Source: Xylocopa sonorina (taxonomy: Eukaryota > Arthropoda > Insecta > Hymenoptera > Apidae). Taken from it: a stretch of 64,000 nucleotides of DNA. The notes beneath the pieces were generated by a model. The model was not told the DNA's origin. It ran no database searches and saw only the letters and a program-made list of their open reading frames with translations. The DNA lies in NCBI RefSeq assembly GCF_050948175.1, contig NW_027490093.1:3224001-3288000 (forward strand), written 5' to 3'. Positions 27,740-39,465 of the stretch are shown here, piece by piece. A program made the position numbers and the translations under genes. Within the stretch, counting starts at the first letter, position 1. The number at the start of each line of letters is the position of its first letter.

Positions 27740-29163
27740 CCACCCATTACATACGTCAGCATCCTCGTAACCTCCAGCATCGACCCCTGGACACAGGCAA
27801 CCTGCAATACTTGCCTGAATTATCGGCAATCAGCAGATTCGCGCGCGCACGACTTCACGCACTCAGACGTACCTGCAAGGTCCGCTGTCTCGCTCGCATC
27901 TACGAGCAACCCTATCGCCCTCTCATCAGGAATTCCGCCCAACAGAGAGAAGAAGCCGCAGTCCGTCGCCGCAAAGGGGACTTTTCCAGTTCAGGGAATC
28001 TACGTTGCCTGAACCTACGTACTATTTCTAGAATAAGTCTATAATACTCATAGATATAAGTACTCGACACGAATTGTAACACACCACAACACACATGTAA
28101 TTCTAAGTTCTTATTCCTAAGATTAGACGCTAGATGCGCCCAGGCTATCGGCACGAGCCGCTAGCCCCACCACGCGCCGCGAGTCCCCACTCGCTGGACC
28201 GCGCGCACCCTACCACGAGCGCCTGCGACCGTAGCGCCTCGCGAACCGAGGAGGTCCCAGACGCGCCTCGAGAGACACATTCGAGTCCTCGGGCTTCTAG
28301 AGTTAACATCGATCTTCCATCTCAAGCCGCCTCAATGTGGGGTCTAGGCTACTCGTTGCTATTTCCATTTTACTAGTTCTAACTTAGAATAATTTCACTT
28401 TTGTACATTTTAGCTTAGAATATATTTTACTTTAGTTACTAAATCCAATCTACAAGTTCTTTTACCAGTTCTACTAGTTCTTATTCCAATAATTACTAAA
28501 TTTAAACTTAATATACTAGTTCTTACGTTAAAACATTATTCTTAAACTACAAATTCTACGACGTGTTCCTTCCAACAATTGGGTTGCGTTTGTTCACCTT
28601 GAAGGAGTATAGAACTCAGATTTGCGACGTTGCGATAGAGCGGACCGCCGCTTATCCTTCTGAACATTGCCTGAAAGTACAGAAAAACTGGGTGAATGAA
28701 ACGTGGATCCGGTTCGCGAAGAACACGACGCGCGGGTCGTAAGAATTTTATTCGTTCACTTGCTCGAGAATACCTGGGAGATACACCCCGAGTCCTCGTA
28801 CCGCAGCAACCTGTCGTCATCATTCCGGTTCCGTCACAGTTTTCCGAAACGCCGATCAACGCCGATTTGCCTGCCTCTGCAGCCAACGTCTCTGCAATAT
28901 CCACAGTCTCCGCTGAATCTACTCTGCATCCAGACCGCTGTTTCCCGTTATGCTGGAAGTTAATCAAAGTCACCGTCAACATCAACCGACAGATCGCTGT
29001 ATCGATACCTACCAACGACCCCCGACGCACATTCTACCTGCGTATCGAGACTGAAGCCAGCGAAAGGTAAGGCTTTTCCATCATATCGCGAGTGTTTTTA
29101 CCGCGTCGCGTAAGCCAAAAATATCGGACCCGGTCGTAACGCGTTCCCGCGGAGCGAAAACCG

Positions 29164-29171
29164 TATAAATA
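29164..29171. promoter_or_regulatory. TATA-box-like motif in element A
   Basis: TATAAATA on the plus strand (TATTTATA on the minus strand), 55-63 bp in from the right end. It is preserved in the duplicated copy at 40184-40191. It could be the LTR promoter if the element reads on the minus strand. No transcription start can be fixed from sequence alone. Confidence 0.45.
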
Positions 29172-29226
29172 GGCTCCTGTCCTGAAGCCTCCGGATAAAC
29201 GAAAAATTCTTTCGCCGGACGTGACA

Positions 29227-29230
29227 CTAG
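29227..29230. other. Right target-site duplication of element A (CTAG)
   Basis: CTAG directly after the terminal TGACA, matching 27713-27716. The satellite resumes in phase with CAAGGAAGTGTCGC. Confidence 0.9.
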
Positions 29231-32200
29231 CAAGGAAGTGTCGCATTTACATTCTTTTGAAGTGAATTCCAGGTATACATAACACTTCACAATGAATATT
29301 ATATCTTAACATGAATTATAGAAATGAGGAGCGATATCGCTTTTTAAGAAGCATTAGAACTCTATTGCTACGATACCTAGACATCTGCAAACGCTATTTC
29401 CTAGAAGGAAGAGTCGCATTTACATTCTTTTTAACTGCAGACGAGATATACATAACCAATCGCAAAGAATATTATATCACATCATGAAACGTAAGAATGA
29501 GATCCGATATCTCGTTCTAAGAAGCATTAGAACTCTATTGCTTCGATGCGTAGACATCTGCCAACGCTATTTCTTAGCAAGGAAGTGTCGTACTTACATT
29601 CATTTGAAGTGTATACGAGGTATACAAGACATTTCGCAATGAATATTACATCTTACCATGAAACATAGAAATGAGATGCAATATCGCGTTTTGAGAAGCA
29701 TTAGTACTCTAATGCTACGATACGTAGATATCTGCAAACGCCATTTCCTAGCAAGGAAGTGTCGCATTTACATTCTTTTGAAGTGAATACGAGGTATACA
29801 TAACACTGCACAATGAATATTATATCTTATCATGATGCATAGAAATGAGATGCGACATCTTGATTTAAGAAGCATTAGAACACTGTTGCTACGATTCGTA
29901 GACATCTGCAGACGCTACTTTCTAGCAAGGGAGTGTCGCATATACATCCTTTTGAAGTGAATACGAGGTATACATGACACTACGCAATGATAATTATACC
30001 TTATCAGGCAACATAGAATTGAGCTGCGATATCTCGTTTTAAGAAGCATTAGAATTCTATTGCTACGATACGTACACATCTGCAGACGCTATTTCCTAAC
30101 AAGGAAGTGTCGCATTTACATTCATTTGAAGTGTATGCGAGGTATTCATGACACTTCGCAATGAATATGATATGTCATCATGAAACATAGAAATGAGATG
30201 CGAAGTCTCGTTTTAAGAAGCATTAGAACCCTATTGTTTCTATACGTAGACATCTGGGAACGCTATTTCCTAGCAAGGAAGTGTCGCATTTACATTCTTT
30301 TGAAGTAAATACGAGGTTTACATGCCACTTCGCGATGAATATCATATCATCACGAAACATAGAAATAAGATGCCATAACGCGATTTATGAAGCATTAGAT
30401 CTCTATTGCTTCGATACGGAGACAATTGCAAACTGTATTTCCTAGCAAGGAAGTGTAGCATTTACATTCTTTTGAAGTGAATACGGGGTATACATAACAC
30501 TCCACAATGAATATTATACCTTATCACGAAACATAGGTATGAGATGCAATATCGCGATTTAAGAAGCATTAGAACTCTAATGCTTCGATACGGAGACATC
30601 TGCAAAGGACATTTCCTAGCAAGGAAGTGTCGCATTTACATTCAATTTAAGTGAATACGAGGAATAAATGACACTTCGCAATGAATATTATATCTTATCA
30701 TGAAACATAGAATTGAGATGCGATATCTCGTTTTAAAAAGCATTAGAACTCTGTTGCATCGATACGTAGACATATGCAGACGCTATTTCCTAGCAAGGAA
30801 GTGTCGCATTTACATACATATGAAGTGTATGCGAGGTATACAAGACACTTTGCAATGAATATTACATCTTATCATGATTCATAGAATTGAGATGCGATAT
30901 TGCATTCTAAGAAGCATTAGGACTCTAATGCTACGAAACGTAGACATCTGCAATCGCTATTTCCAAGCAAGGAAAAGTCGCATTTACATTCTTTTGAAGT
31001 GAATACGAGGTATGCATGTCACTTCGCAATGAATATTATATCTTATTATGAAACACAGAAATGAGATGCGATATCGCGATTTAAGAAGCATTAGAACACT
31101 ATTGCTTCAATACGTGGACATCTGCAAACGCTATTTCCTAGCATGGAAGTGCCGCATTTACATTCATTTGAAGTGTAGACGTGGAATACGTAACACTTCG
31201 TAATGAATATTATATCTTATCATAAATCATAGAAATGAGATGCGATATGGCGTTTTAAGAAGCATTAGTACTCTATTGCTGCGATACCCGGACATCTGCA
31301 AACGCTATTTCCTAGCAAGGAAGTGTCGCATTTACATTCTCTTGAATTGTATGCGAGGTATACATACCACGCCACAATGAATATTATATCTTATCATAAA
31401 ACATAGAAATGAGATGCGATATCTCGTTTTAGGAAGCATTAGAACTCTGTTGCTTCGATACGTAGACATCTCACATCGCTATTTCGTAGCAAGGAAGTGT
31501 CGCAATTACATTCATTTGAAGTGTATGGGTGGTATACAAGACACTTCGCAATGAATATTACATCTTATCATGATTCATAGAAATGAGATGCGATATCGCG
31601 TTCTAAGAAGGATTAGAAATCTAATGCTACGAAACGTAGATATCTGCAAACGCTATTTCCAAGCAAGGAAGTGTCGCATTTACATTCTATTGCAGTGGAT
31701 ACGAGGTATACATAACACTGCACAATGAATATTATATCTTATCATAAAACATAGAAATGAGATGCGATATCTCGTTTTAAGAAGCATTAGTACTCTTTTG
31801 CTTCGATACGTAGGCATCTGCAAACGCTACTTCCTAGCAAGGAAGTGTCGCATTTACATTCAGTTGAAGTGTATGCGAGGTATACAAGACACTACGCAAT
31901 GAATATTATATCTTATCATGAGGCATAGAAATGAGATGCGATATCGCGTTTTGAGAAGCTGTAGAACTCTAATGATACGATACGTAGACATCTGCAAACG
32001 CAATTTCTTAGCAAGGAGGTGTCGCATTTACATTCATTTGAAGTGTATGCGAGGTATAAGTGGCACTTCGCAATGAATATTATATCCTATCATGAAACCT
32101 AGAGATGAAATGCGATATCGCGATTTAAGAAGCATTATAACCATATTGCTTCGATGCGGAGACATCTACAAACGCTATTTCCTAGCAATGAAGTGCCGCA

Positions 32201-32790
32201 TTTACATTCATTTGAAGTGCCTGCGAGGTATAAGTGGCACTTCGTAATGAATATTATATCCTATCATGAAACATAGGAACGAGATGCGATATCGCGTTTT
32301 AAGAAGCATTAGGACTCTATTGTTGCGATACGTAGACGTCTGCAAACGCTATTTTCTAGCAAGGAAGTGTCGCATTTACATTCATTTGAAGTGTATGCGA
32401 GGTATACATAACACTTCGCAATGAATATTATATGTTATCATGTAACATAGAAATGAGATGCGATGTCCCGTTTTAAGAAGGATTATAACACGCTTGCTAC
32501 AATACGTAGACATCTGCAAACGCTATTTCCTAGGAAGGAAGTGCTGCATTTACATTCATTTGAAGTGAATAGGAGGAATACGTGAAACTTCGCAATGAAT
32601 ATTATATCTTATCATGAAACATAGAAGTGTGATGTGATATCGCGTTTTAAGAAGCTTTAGAACTCTATTGCTTCGATACGTAGACATCTGCAAAGGCTAC
32701 TTCCTAGCAAGGAAGTGTCGCATTTACATTCTTTTGAAGTGAATACGAGGTATATATAACACTTCACAATGAATGCTATATCTTATCATG
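29231..32790 (+). repeat. 174-bp satellite between elements A and B
   Basis: About 20 monomers continuing in phase after element A. The first ones are repeated almost exactly after the truncated element A copy at 40251 onward. No gene or further insertion is seen. One diagnostic monomer, with GACATCTCACATCGCTATTT near 31465, recurs near 37.68, 42.49 and (as CTCACAACG) 43.88 kb. Confidence 0.92.
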
Positions 32791-32794
32791 AGAC
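32791..32794. other. Left target-site duplication of element B (AGAC)
   Basis: AGAC just before the TGTGACG start, repeated after the element at 34153-34156. Excision in silico restores CATGAGACATAG, a common monomer variant. Confidence 0.9.
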
Positions 32795-32816
32795 TGTGAC
32801 GGGTTTTCCCGTTACA
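32795..32816. other. Terminal hairpin, left end of element B
   Basis: TGTGACGGG, loop TTTT, CCCGTTACA: a 9-position stem with one G-T wobble. The stem includes the terminal inverted repeat itself, so this end carries an inverted copy of its own terminus. Confidence 0.75.
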
Positions 32817-33303
32817 ATCCGCAAGAAAGGGGGGAGATCGAAACAATAATGAAGGGGTATACGGAGGTTTAATCCGGGGTACAGAATATCGGGGTACAAA
32901 ATATCCACGTGGTATGATCGTCGATGAATTCGCCAACGCCAAATACAAAACAGAGAATTTTCTATCCAGTGAGTATTTCGTAACTGCGAGGCGGGGACTT
33001 TTTGGGCGCCAGCTACTCAAGGAGTAGCGAAAACTATTAGACCACGCAACCCGGGGAAACCCGGTGCATGATACTCCTCGAAATCTCGAAATACTCCCTC
33101 GCTCGACTACTCCTAGCCGAGTGCGCAATATAGGGTCGCGGGATACTGAACTCACGGCTTCTTTCTAGATTGTCTCGACGCGGAATAACAAAAGGGTATA
33201 CGACACGCCGCGAATGACCGGGGATCACCACCCGTTATACAATACAAAATTACAATATGCAATATCACAAATGCGGCAGGGAACAAATTGGGACGCTTTA
33301 GCA

Positions 33304-33310
33304 TATAAGG
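33304..33310 (+). promoter_or_regulatory. TATA-like motif in element B
   Basis: TATAAGG in the middle of the element, with TTCAGTCC about 35-45 bp downstream as a possible initiator. It is a plausible LTR promoter if the element reads on the plus strand. No AATAAA signal was found on either strand, so orientation remains open. Confidence 0.25.
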
Positions 33311-33356
33311 ACTCACGTTCTCGCTTCCAGCAAGTCTGGATCTCGTTCAGTCCGTC

Positions 33357-33379
33357 TATATATATATCTCTCTCTCTCC
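33357..33379. repeat. TA/CT microsatellite in element B
   Basis: A run of TA dinucleotides (33357-33367) passes directly into CT dinucleotides (to 33379). Simple low-complexity sequence. Confidence 0.85.
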
Positions 33380-33420
33380 TCCGAATCGCTCCGTATGATC
33401 GCTTGCTCGGTTGCTCGCTG

Positions 33421-33450
33421 AGTAGTCGCTAAGTAGTCGCTAAGTAGTAG
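33421..33450. repeat. 11-bp tandem repeat in element B
   Basis: AGTAGTCGCTA occurs twice in full (33421-33431, 33432-33442) and once in part (33443-33450). The preceding GCTCGCTG suggests slippage of a GTAGTCGCT motif. Confidence 0.85.
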
Positions 33451-33659
33451 AGGCGAAGAAGAGGAAGTCTTTCTGCTGGCTAGCACTTATATAGGTTTGC
33501 TGGGGGCCCTCGGATCCCCTTGGATCCTTCCTAGGGTTCCTTGGTGGAGTAGGGCTATGCGCGTGGGGATTGTTCGGGGCATCGATCGGTGGATTTCGGC
33601 GATCTTCCATGATCGCCCCCTCTGGTATGTCCAGCGAGGGTCCTCTGGATTATTTGAAC

Positions 33660-33682
33660 TGCGGCGCGTGTCGCGCGCCGCA
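33660..33682. other. GC-rich hairpin in element B
   Basis: GCGGCGCG (33661-33668), five-base loop TGTCG, CGCGCCGC (33674-33681), plus one flanking T-A pair: a perfect 9-bp stem. No T tract follows on the plus strand, so I do not call it a terminator. Confidence 0.7.
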
Positions 33683-34130
33683 CTTCCTCGGCTCACCTGC
33701 AGCTCCGCTGCTCATCTTGAGTTTCCATCTCCATGGACTCAGGGGACGGGTGGAGGTCCTTCTCACACCCGAGGTCTTTCCTGTCCGTCTCCATGGACTA
33801 TGGCAGCGGTCTTATAGGTGCAGGGATCTGGATCTTATCCTTCGGGCTTCAGGGTTTCTTCTGGTTCGCTTCCCGACTCCTCCACCGTCGAGCTCGTAAC
33901 TCTACCTCGGCGCATAGCCCGTCCGCAAACCTGCGGTCTTCGTACTCGCCGAAGGGGCGTCTTCTGGGTTGCTTCTTCTTTAGCTCGCCAGTCTTATTCG
34001 TAGAACGGAGAGAGAGAAAAGAACGGTGAGGGGAAGGGGGGAAAGTTTCTATGATCGCGTATTTCACATTTCTCGCATGAGTGGTGATCTGTGAGCTAGT
34101 CTAACCGAAGCAGGGGAGGGGTGTGCGAGC

Positions 34131-34154
34131 CTTGTGACGCCACCACGTCACAAG
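34131..34154. other. Terminal hairpin, right end of element B
   Basis: CTTGTGACG, loop CCACCA, CGTCACAAG: a perfect 9-bp stem that includes the right terminal repeat and two bases of the flanking AGAC. A second TGTGACG copy therefore lies just inside the right terminus in inverted orientation. Confidence 0.75.
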
Positions 34155-34156
34155 AC
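34153..34156. other. Right target-site duplication of element B (AGAC)
   Basis: AGAC immediately after the terminal CGTCACA, matching 32791-32794; the satellite continues in phase. Confidence 0.9.
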
Positions 34157-36060
34157 ATAGAAATGATATGCGATACCGCGTTTTAAGAAGCATTAGAACT
34201 CTATTGCTTCGATAAGCAGACATCTGCAAACGCTATTTCCTAGCATAGAAGTGTCGCATTTACATTCATTTGAAGTGTAGACGAGATATACATAACACTG
34301 CACAATGAATATTATATCTTGTCATGAAGGATAGAAATGAGATGCGATATCGCGATTTAAGATGCACTAGAACTCTAATGCTTCGATACGTAGACATCTG
34401 CCAACGCTATTTCCTAGCAAGGAAGTGTCGCATTTACATTCATTTGAAGTGTATGCGAGGTATACATAACACTCCACAATGAATATTATATCTGATCATG
34501 AAACATAGAAATGAGATGCGATATCGCGTTTTAAGAAGTATTAGAACTCTAATGCTACGATACGTAGACATCTGCCAATGCTATTTCCTAGCAGGGAAGT
34601 GTCGCATTTACATTCTTTTGAAGTGTAGGCGAGATATACATTACACTCCACAATGAATACTATATCTCATCATGAAACATAGAAATGAGATGCGACATCT
34701 TCCTTTAAGAAGCATTAGAACTCTATTGTTTCGATACCTAGACATCTGGAAACGCTATTTCCTAGCAAGGAAGTGCCGCATTTACATTCTTTTGAAGTGA
34801 ATACAAGGTATACATGACACAAGCGCAATGAATATTATATCTTATCATGAAACATAGAAATGAGATGCGATATCGCGTTTTAAGAAGCATTAGAACTCTC
34901 TTGCTACGATACGTAGATATCTGCAGACGCTATTTCCTAGCAAGGAAGTGTCGCATTTACATTCTTTTGAATACGAGAAATACATAACATTCCACAATGA
35001 ATATTATACCTTATCACGAAAAACAGAAATGAGATGCGATATGGCGATTTAAGAAGCGTTAGAAATATATTGCTTCTATACGTAGACATCTGCGTACGCT
35101 ACTTCCTAGCAAGGAAGTGTCGCATTTACAATCATTTGAAGTGTATGCGAGGTATACATAACACTTCGCAATTAATATTATATCTTATCATGAGACATAG
35201 AAATGAGATGCGATATCTCGATTTAAGAAGCATTAGCACCCTATTGCTTCGATACGTAGACATCTGCAAACGCTACTTCCTAGCAAGGAAGTTTCGCAGT
35301 TACAATCTTTTGAAGCGAATACGAGGTATGCACGACACTCCGCAATGAATATTGTATCTTATAATGAAACATAGAAATGAGATGCAATATCGTGTTTTAA
35401 GAAGCATTAGAACTCCATTGCTACTATACGTAGACATCTGCAGAAGCTATTTCCTAGCAAGGAACTTTCGTATTTACATTCTTTCGAAGTGTATGCGAGG
35501 TATACATGACATTCCGCAATGAATATTCTATCTTATCATAAAACATAGAAATGAGATGCGATATCTCGTTTTAAGAAGCATTAGAACTCTGTTGCTATGA
35601 TACGTAGACATCTGCAAACGCTACTTCCTGGCAAGGAAGTATCGCATTTACATTCTTTTGAAGTGAATACGAGGTTAACATAACACTCCACAATGAATAT
35701 TATATCTTATCATGAAACATAGAAATGAGAAGCGATATCGCGTTTTGAGAAGCATTAGAACTATATTTCTACGATACGTAGACATTTGCAAACGCTATTT
35801 CCTAGCAAGGAAGTGTCGTATTTATATTCATTTGAAGAGAATACGAGGTATACATGACACTCCGCAATGAATATTATATCTTATCATAAAACATAGAAAT
35901 GAGATGCGATATGGCGATTTAAGAAGCATTAGAACTCTGCTGCTTCGATACGTTGACATCTGCCTTCGATATATCCTAGCAAGGAAGTGTCGCATTTACA
36001 TTCTACTGAAGTGAATGCGAGGGTATATATAACACTGCACAATGAATATTATATCTCATC

Positions 36061-36211
36061 ATGAAACATAGATATGAGATGCGATACCGCGATTTAAGAA
36101 GCATTAGAACTCTATTGCTTCGATGCGTAGACTTCTACAAACGCTACTTCCTAGCAAGGAAGTGTCGCATTTACATTCTTTTGAAGTGAATACGAGGTAT
36201 ACATGACACAC
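36061..36211 (+). repeat. Shortened satellite monomer (151 bp)
   Basis: The distance between successive ATGA(A/G)ACATAG motifs is 151 bp instead of 174, because about 23 bp are lost between TACATGACAC and ATGAGACATAG. The same deletion is seen at 45198-45348, also 151 bp, so the two are copies of one event. Confidence 0.85.
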
Positions 36212-39200
36212 ATGAGACATAGAAATGAGATGCGATATTGCGTTTTAAGACGCATTAGAACTCTATGGCTTCGATACGTAGACATCTGCAAACGCTATTT
36301 CCTAGCCAGGAAGTGCACATTTACATTCATTTGAAGTTTATGCGAGGTATACTTGCCACTTCGCAATGAATATTATATCTTATCATGAAACATAGAAATG
36401 AGATGCGTTATCGCGTTTCAAGAAGCATTAGAACTCCCTTGCTTCGATGCGTAGACATCTGGAAACGCTATTTCCTAGCAGGGAAGTGTCGCATTTACAT
36501 TTAATTGAAGTGAATACGAGGTATACATAACACTCCACAATGAATATTATACCTTATCACGAAACATAGGTATGAGATGCGATATCGCGATTTAAGAAGC
36601 ATTAGAACTCTAATGCTTCGATACGGAGACATCTGCAAAGGACATTTCCTAGCAAGGAAGTGTCGCATTTACATTCAGTTTAAGTGAATACGAGGAATAA
36701 ATGACACTTCGCAATGAATATTATATCTTATCACGAAACATAGAATTGAGATGAGATATCTCGTTTTAAAAAGCATTAGAACTCTGTTGCATCGATACGT
36801 AGACATATGCAGACGCTATTTCCTAGCAAGGAAGTGTCGCATTTACATACATATGAAGTGTATGCGAGGTATACAAGACACTTTGCAATGAATATTACAT
36901 CTTATCATGATTCATAGAATTGAGATGCGATATCGCATTCTAAGAAGCATTAGGACTCTATTGCTTCGATACCCAGACATCTGCAAACGCTATTTCCTAG
37001 CAATGAAGTGTCGCATTTACATTCTCTTGAATTGTATGCGAGGTATACATACCACGCCACAATGAATATTATCTCTTATCTCGAAACATAGAAATGAGAT
37101 GCGATATCTCGTTTGAAGAAGCATTGCAAAGATATTGCTTCGATACGTAGACATGTGCCAACGCTATTTCTTAACAAGGAAGTGTCGCACTTACATTCAT
37201 TTGAAGTGTATGCGAGGTATACATGACACTCCACAATGGATATTATATCCTATCATGAAACGTAGAAATAACGAGCGATTTTGCGTTTTAAGAAGCATTA
37301 GAACTCTATTGCTTCCATACGTATACATCTGCAGACGCTATTTCCTAGCAAGGAAGTGTCGCATTTACAATCTTTTGATGTGAATACGAGGTATACATAA
37401 CAGTGCACAATGAATATTGTATCTTATCATGAAACATAGAAATGAGATGCCATATGGCGATTTAAGAAGCAATAGATCTCTATTGCTTCGATACGTAGGC
37501 ATCTGCAAACTCTATTTCCTAGCAAGTGAGTGTCGCATTTACATTCTTTTGAAGTGATTACGAAGTATACATGACACTCCGCAATGAATATTATATCTTA
37601 TCATAAAACATAGAAATGAGATGCGATATCTCGTTTTAGGAAGCATTAGAACTCTGTTGCTTCGATGCGTAGACATCTCACATCGCTATTTCGTAGCAAG
37701 GAAGTGTCGCAATTACATTCATTTGAAGTGTATGGGTGGTATACAAGACACTTCGCAATGAATATTACATCTTATCATGATTCATAGAAATGAGATGCGA
37801 TATCGCGTTCTAAGAAGCATTAGAAATCTAATGCTACGAAACGTAGATATCTGCAAACGCTATTTCCAAGCAAGGAAGTGTCGCATTTACATTCTATTGC
37901 AGTGAATACGAGGTATACATAACACTGCACAATGAATATTATATCTTATCATAAAACATAGAAATGAGATGCGATATCTCGTTTTAAGAAGCATTAGTAC
38001 TCTTTTGCTTCGATACGTAGGCATCTGCAAACGCTACTTCCTAGCAAGGAAGTGTCGCATTTACATTCAGTTGAAGTGTATGCGAGGTATAAAAACACTT
38101 CGCAATTAATATTATATCTTATCATGAGACAGAAATGAGATGCGATATCGCGTTTTAAGAAGCATTAGAGCTCTAATGCTACGATACGTAGACAACTTTC
38201 AAACGCTATTTCCTAGAAAGGAAGTGTCGCATTTGCATTCATTTGAAGTGTATGCGAGGTATACATGACACTTCGCAATGAATATTATATCTTATCATGA
38301 AACATAGAAATGAGATGCGATATCGCCTTTTAAGGAGCATTAGAACTTTATTGCTACGATACGTAGATATCTGCAGACGCAACTTCCTAGCTAGGAAGTG
38401 TCGCATTTACATTCTTTTGAAGTGAATACGAGGTATACATGACACTTCGCAATGAATATCATATTTTATCATGAGACATAGAAATGGGATGCGATATCTC
38501 GATTTAAGAAGCATTAGCACCCTATTGCTTCGATACGTAGACATCTTCAAACGCCACTTCCTAGCAAGGAAGTGTCGCAGTTACAATCTTTTGAAACGAA
38601 TACGAGGTATGCATGAAACTCCGCAATGAATATTGTATCTTATCATAAAACATAGAAATGAGATGCGATATCTCGTTTTAAGAAGCATTACAACACTGTT
38701 GCTATGATACGTAGACATCTGCAAACGCTACTTCCTGGCAAGGAAGTATCGCATTTACAATCTTTTGAAGTGAATACGAGGTTAACATAACACTCCACAA
38801 TGAATATTATATCTTATCATGAAACATAGAAATGAGAAGCGATATCGCGTTTTGAGAAGCATTAGAACAATATTGCTACGATACGTAGACATTTGCAAAC
38901 GCTATTTCCTAGCAAGGAAGTGTCGTATTTATATTCTTTTGAAGAGAATACGAGGTATACATTACACTCCGCAATGAATCTTATATCTTATCATAAAACA
39001 TAGGAATGAGATGCGATATGGCGATTTAAGAAGCATTAGAACTCTGCTGCTTCGATACGTAGACATCTGCCGTCGATATGTCCTAGCAAGGAAGTGTCGC
39101 ATTTACATTCTACTGAAGTGAATGCGAGGTATATATATCACTCCACAATGAATATTATATCTTATCATGAAACATTGAAATAAGGTGAGATATCGCGTTC

Positions 39201-39463
39201 TACGGAGCGCTAGAATCCTATTGCTTCGATACGTAGACATCTGCAAACGGTATTTCCTAGCAAGGAACTGTCGCATTTACATTCTTTTAAAGTGAATACG
39301 AGGTATACTTGACACTTCGCAATGAATGTTATATCTTATGATGAAACATGGAAATGAGATGCGACATCTCATTTTAAGAAGCAGTAGAACACTATTGCTT
39401 CGATACGTAGACATCTGGAAACGCTATTTCCTAGGAAGGAAGTTTGGCATTTACATTCATTTG

Positions 39464-39465
39464 TA
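39464..39465. other. Tandem duplication junction with 2-bp filler
   Basis: Satellite ending CATTCATTTG is joined through TA to CAATCTACAAG, which lies inside element A. The parental right end continues TTTGAAGTG (seen near 45819) and the parental left end reads AAATCCAATCTAC (28440s). The two extra bases and absence of long homology point to end joining rather than homologous exchange. Confidence 0.7.

Larger units (their letters stand above)
27717..29226. mobile_element. Element A: probable solo LTR, 1,510 bp
   Basis: A non-satellite insertion with exact edges. It starts TGTGACGTCAGGCG and ends CGCCGGACGTGACA; the ends are inverted repeats matching at 12 of 14 positions. It is flanked by a 4-bp CTAG duplication. 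TG...CA ends and a 4-bp duplication fit a Ty3/gypsy-type LTR. No internal retroelement region, primer-binding site or second LTR adjoins it, so it would be a solo LTR. The left third is GC-rich; 28371-28560 is AT-rich with three ACTAGTTCT motifs (28371-28380 region, 28473-28481, 28515-28523). Orientation is unclear: TATAAATA at 29164-29171 reads as a TATA box on the plus strand but lies only 55 bp from that end. Read on the minus strand it is TATTTATA near the start, followed by AATAAA at 28752-28747, which weakly favours minus. Open frames of 124 aa (plus, 28696-29070) and 162 aa (minus, 28542-29030) overlap antisense and match no family I recognise. A TIR element with TGTNR ends (Ginger-like) is the alternative. 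Confidence 0.75.
32795..34152. mobile_element. Element B: probable solo LTR, 1,358 bp
   Basis: Non-satellite insertion with perfect 7-bp inverted ends (TGTGACG...CGTCACA) and a 4-bp AGAC target duplication. As with element A, TG...CA ends, 4-bp duplication, length and lack of a coding interior fit a solo LTR of Ty3/gypsy type; a non-autonomous TGTNR-ended DNA element is possible. Both ends can fold (32795-32816 and 34131-34154). Inside are TATAAGG at 33304-33310, a TA/CT microsatellite (33357-33379), an 11-bp tandem repeat (33421-33450), a GC-rich hairpin (33660-33682) and TCTCCATGGACT twice, 60 bp apart (33728 and 33788). Many short open frames overlap on both strands at 33.5-34.0 kb, none over 143 aa and none recognisable; they reflect the local high GC. 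The corresponding region is absent from duplication copy 2, so its insertion cannot be dated against the duplication. Confidence 0.75.
28446..39463. repeat. 11.02-kb segmental duplication, copy 1
   Basis: Parental copy of a tandem duplication. It begins inside element A at CAATCTACAAG (28446) and runs through satellite, element B and more satellite to CATTCATTTG (39463). The matching sequence in copy 2 starts at 39466, an offset of exactly 11,020 bp, constant until about 31.79 kb. Over the 781 bp of element A shared by both copies I count 8 substitutions and no indels (about 1.0%). The unit also contains older internal repeats: 30.5-31.7 kb resembles 36.5-37.9 kb, and 35.2-36.0 kb resembles 38.5-39.1 kb. 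Confidence 0.88.
34157..39465 (+). repeat. 174-bp satellite, right part of duplication copy 1
   Basis: About 30 monomers, with evidence of earlier duplications. From 36553 the sequence repeats that at 30521 (27 monomers away once element B is subtracted), and the CATTAGCACCCTATTGC monomer at 35231 recurs at 38512 (3,281 bp, about 19 monomers). A shortened 151-bp monomer ends at about 36211 (GACACA joined to CATGAGACATAG). The last two bases before 39466 (TA) match neither parent at the duplication junction. Confidence 0.92.

Noticed and set aside
28542..29070. Overlapping 162-aa (minus) and 124-aa (plus) open frames in element A, repeated at 39562-40090
   Set aside because: They persist in copy 2 only because the DNA was duplicated about 1% divergence ago. 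Several of the few substitutions change amino acids in both frames, and no domain is recognisable. More likely LTR sequence than a gene.
27717..29226. Helitron interpretation of the inserted elements
   Set aside because: Helitrons insert between A and T without target duplication, starting TC and ending CTRR. Here there are clear 4-bp duplications and TG...CA inverted ends.
33660..33682. Hairpin as a transcription terminator
   Set aside because: No T-rich tract follows, and the context is eukaryotic, where this type of terminator is not expected.
33037..34067. Cluster of overlapping open frames in element B
   Set aside because: At least eight frames overlap on both strands in a GC-rich stretch. 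None has a known motif, and they are bounded by the LTR-like ends.
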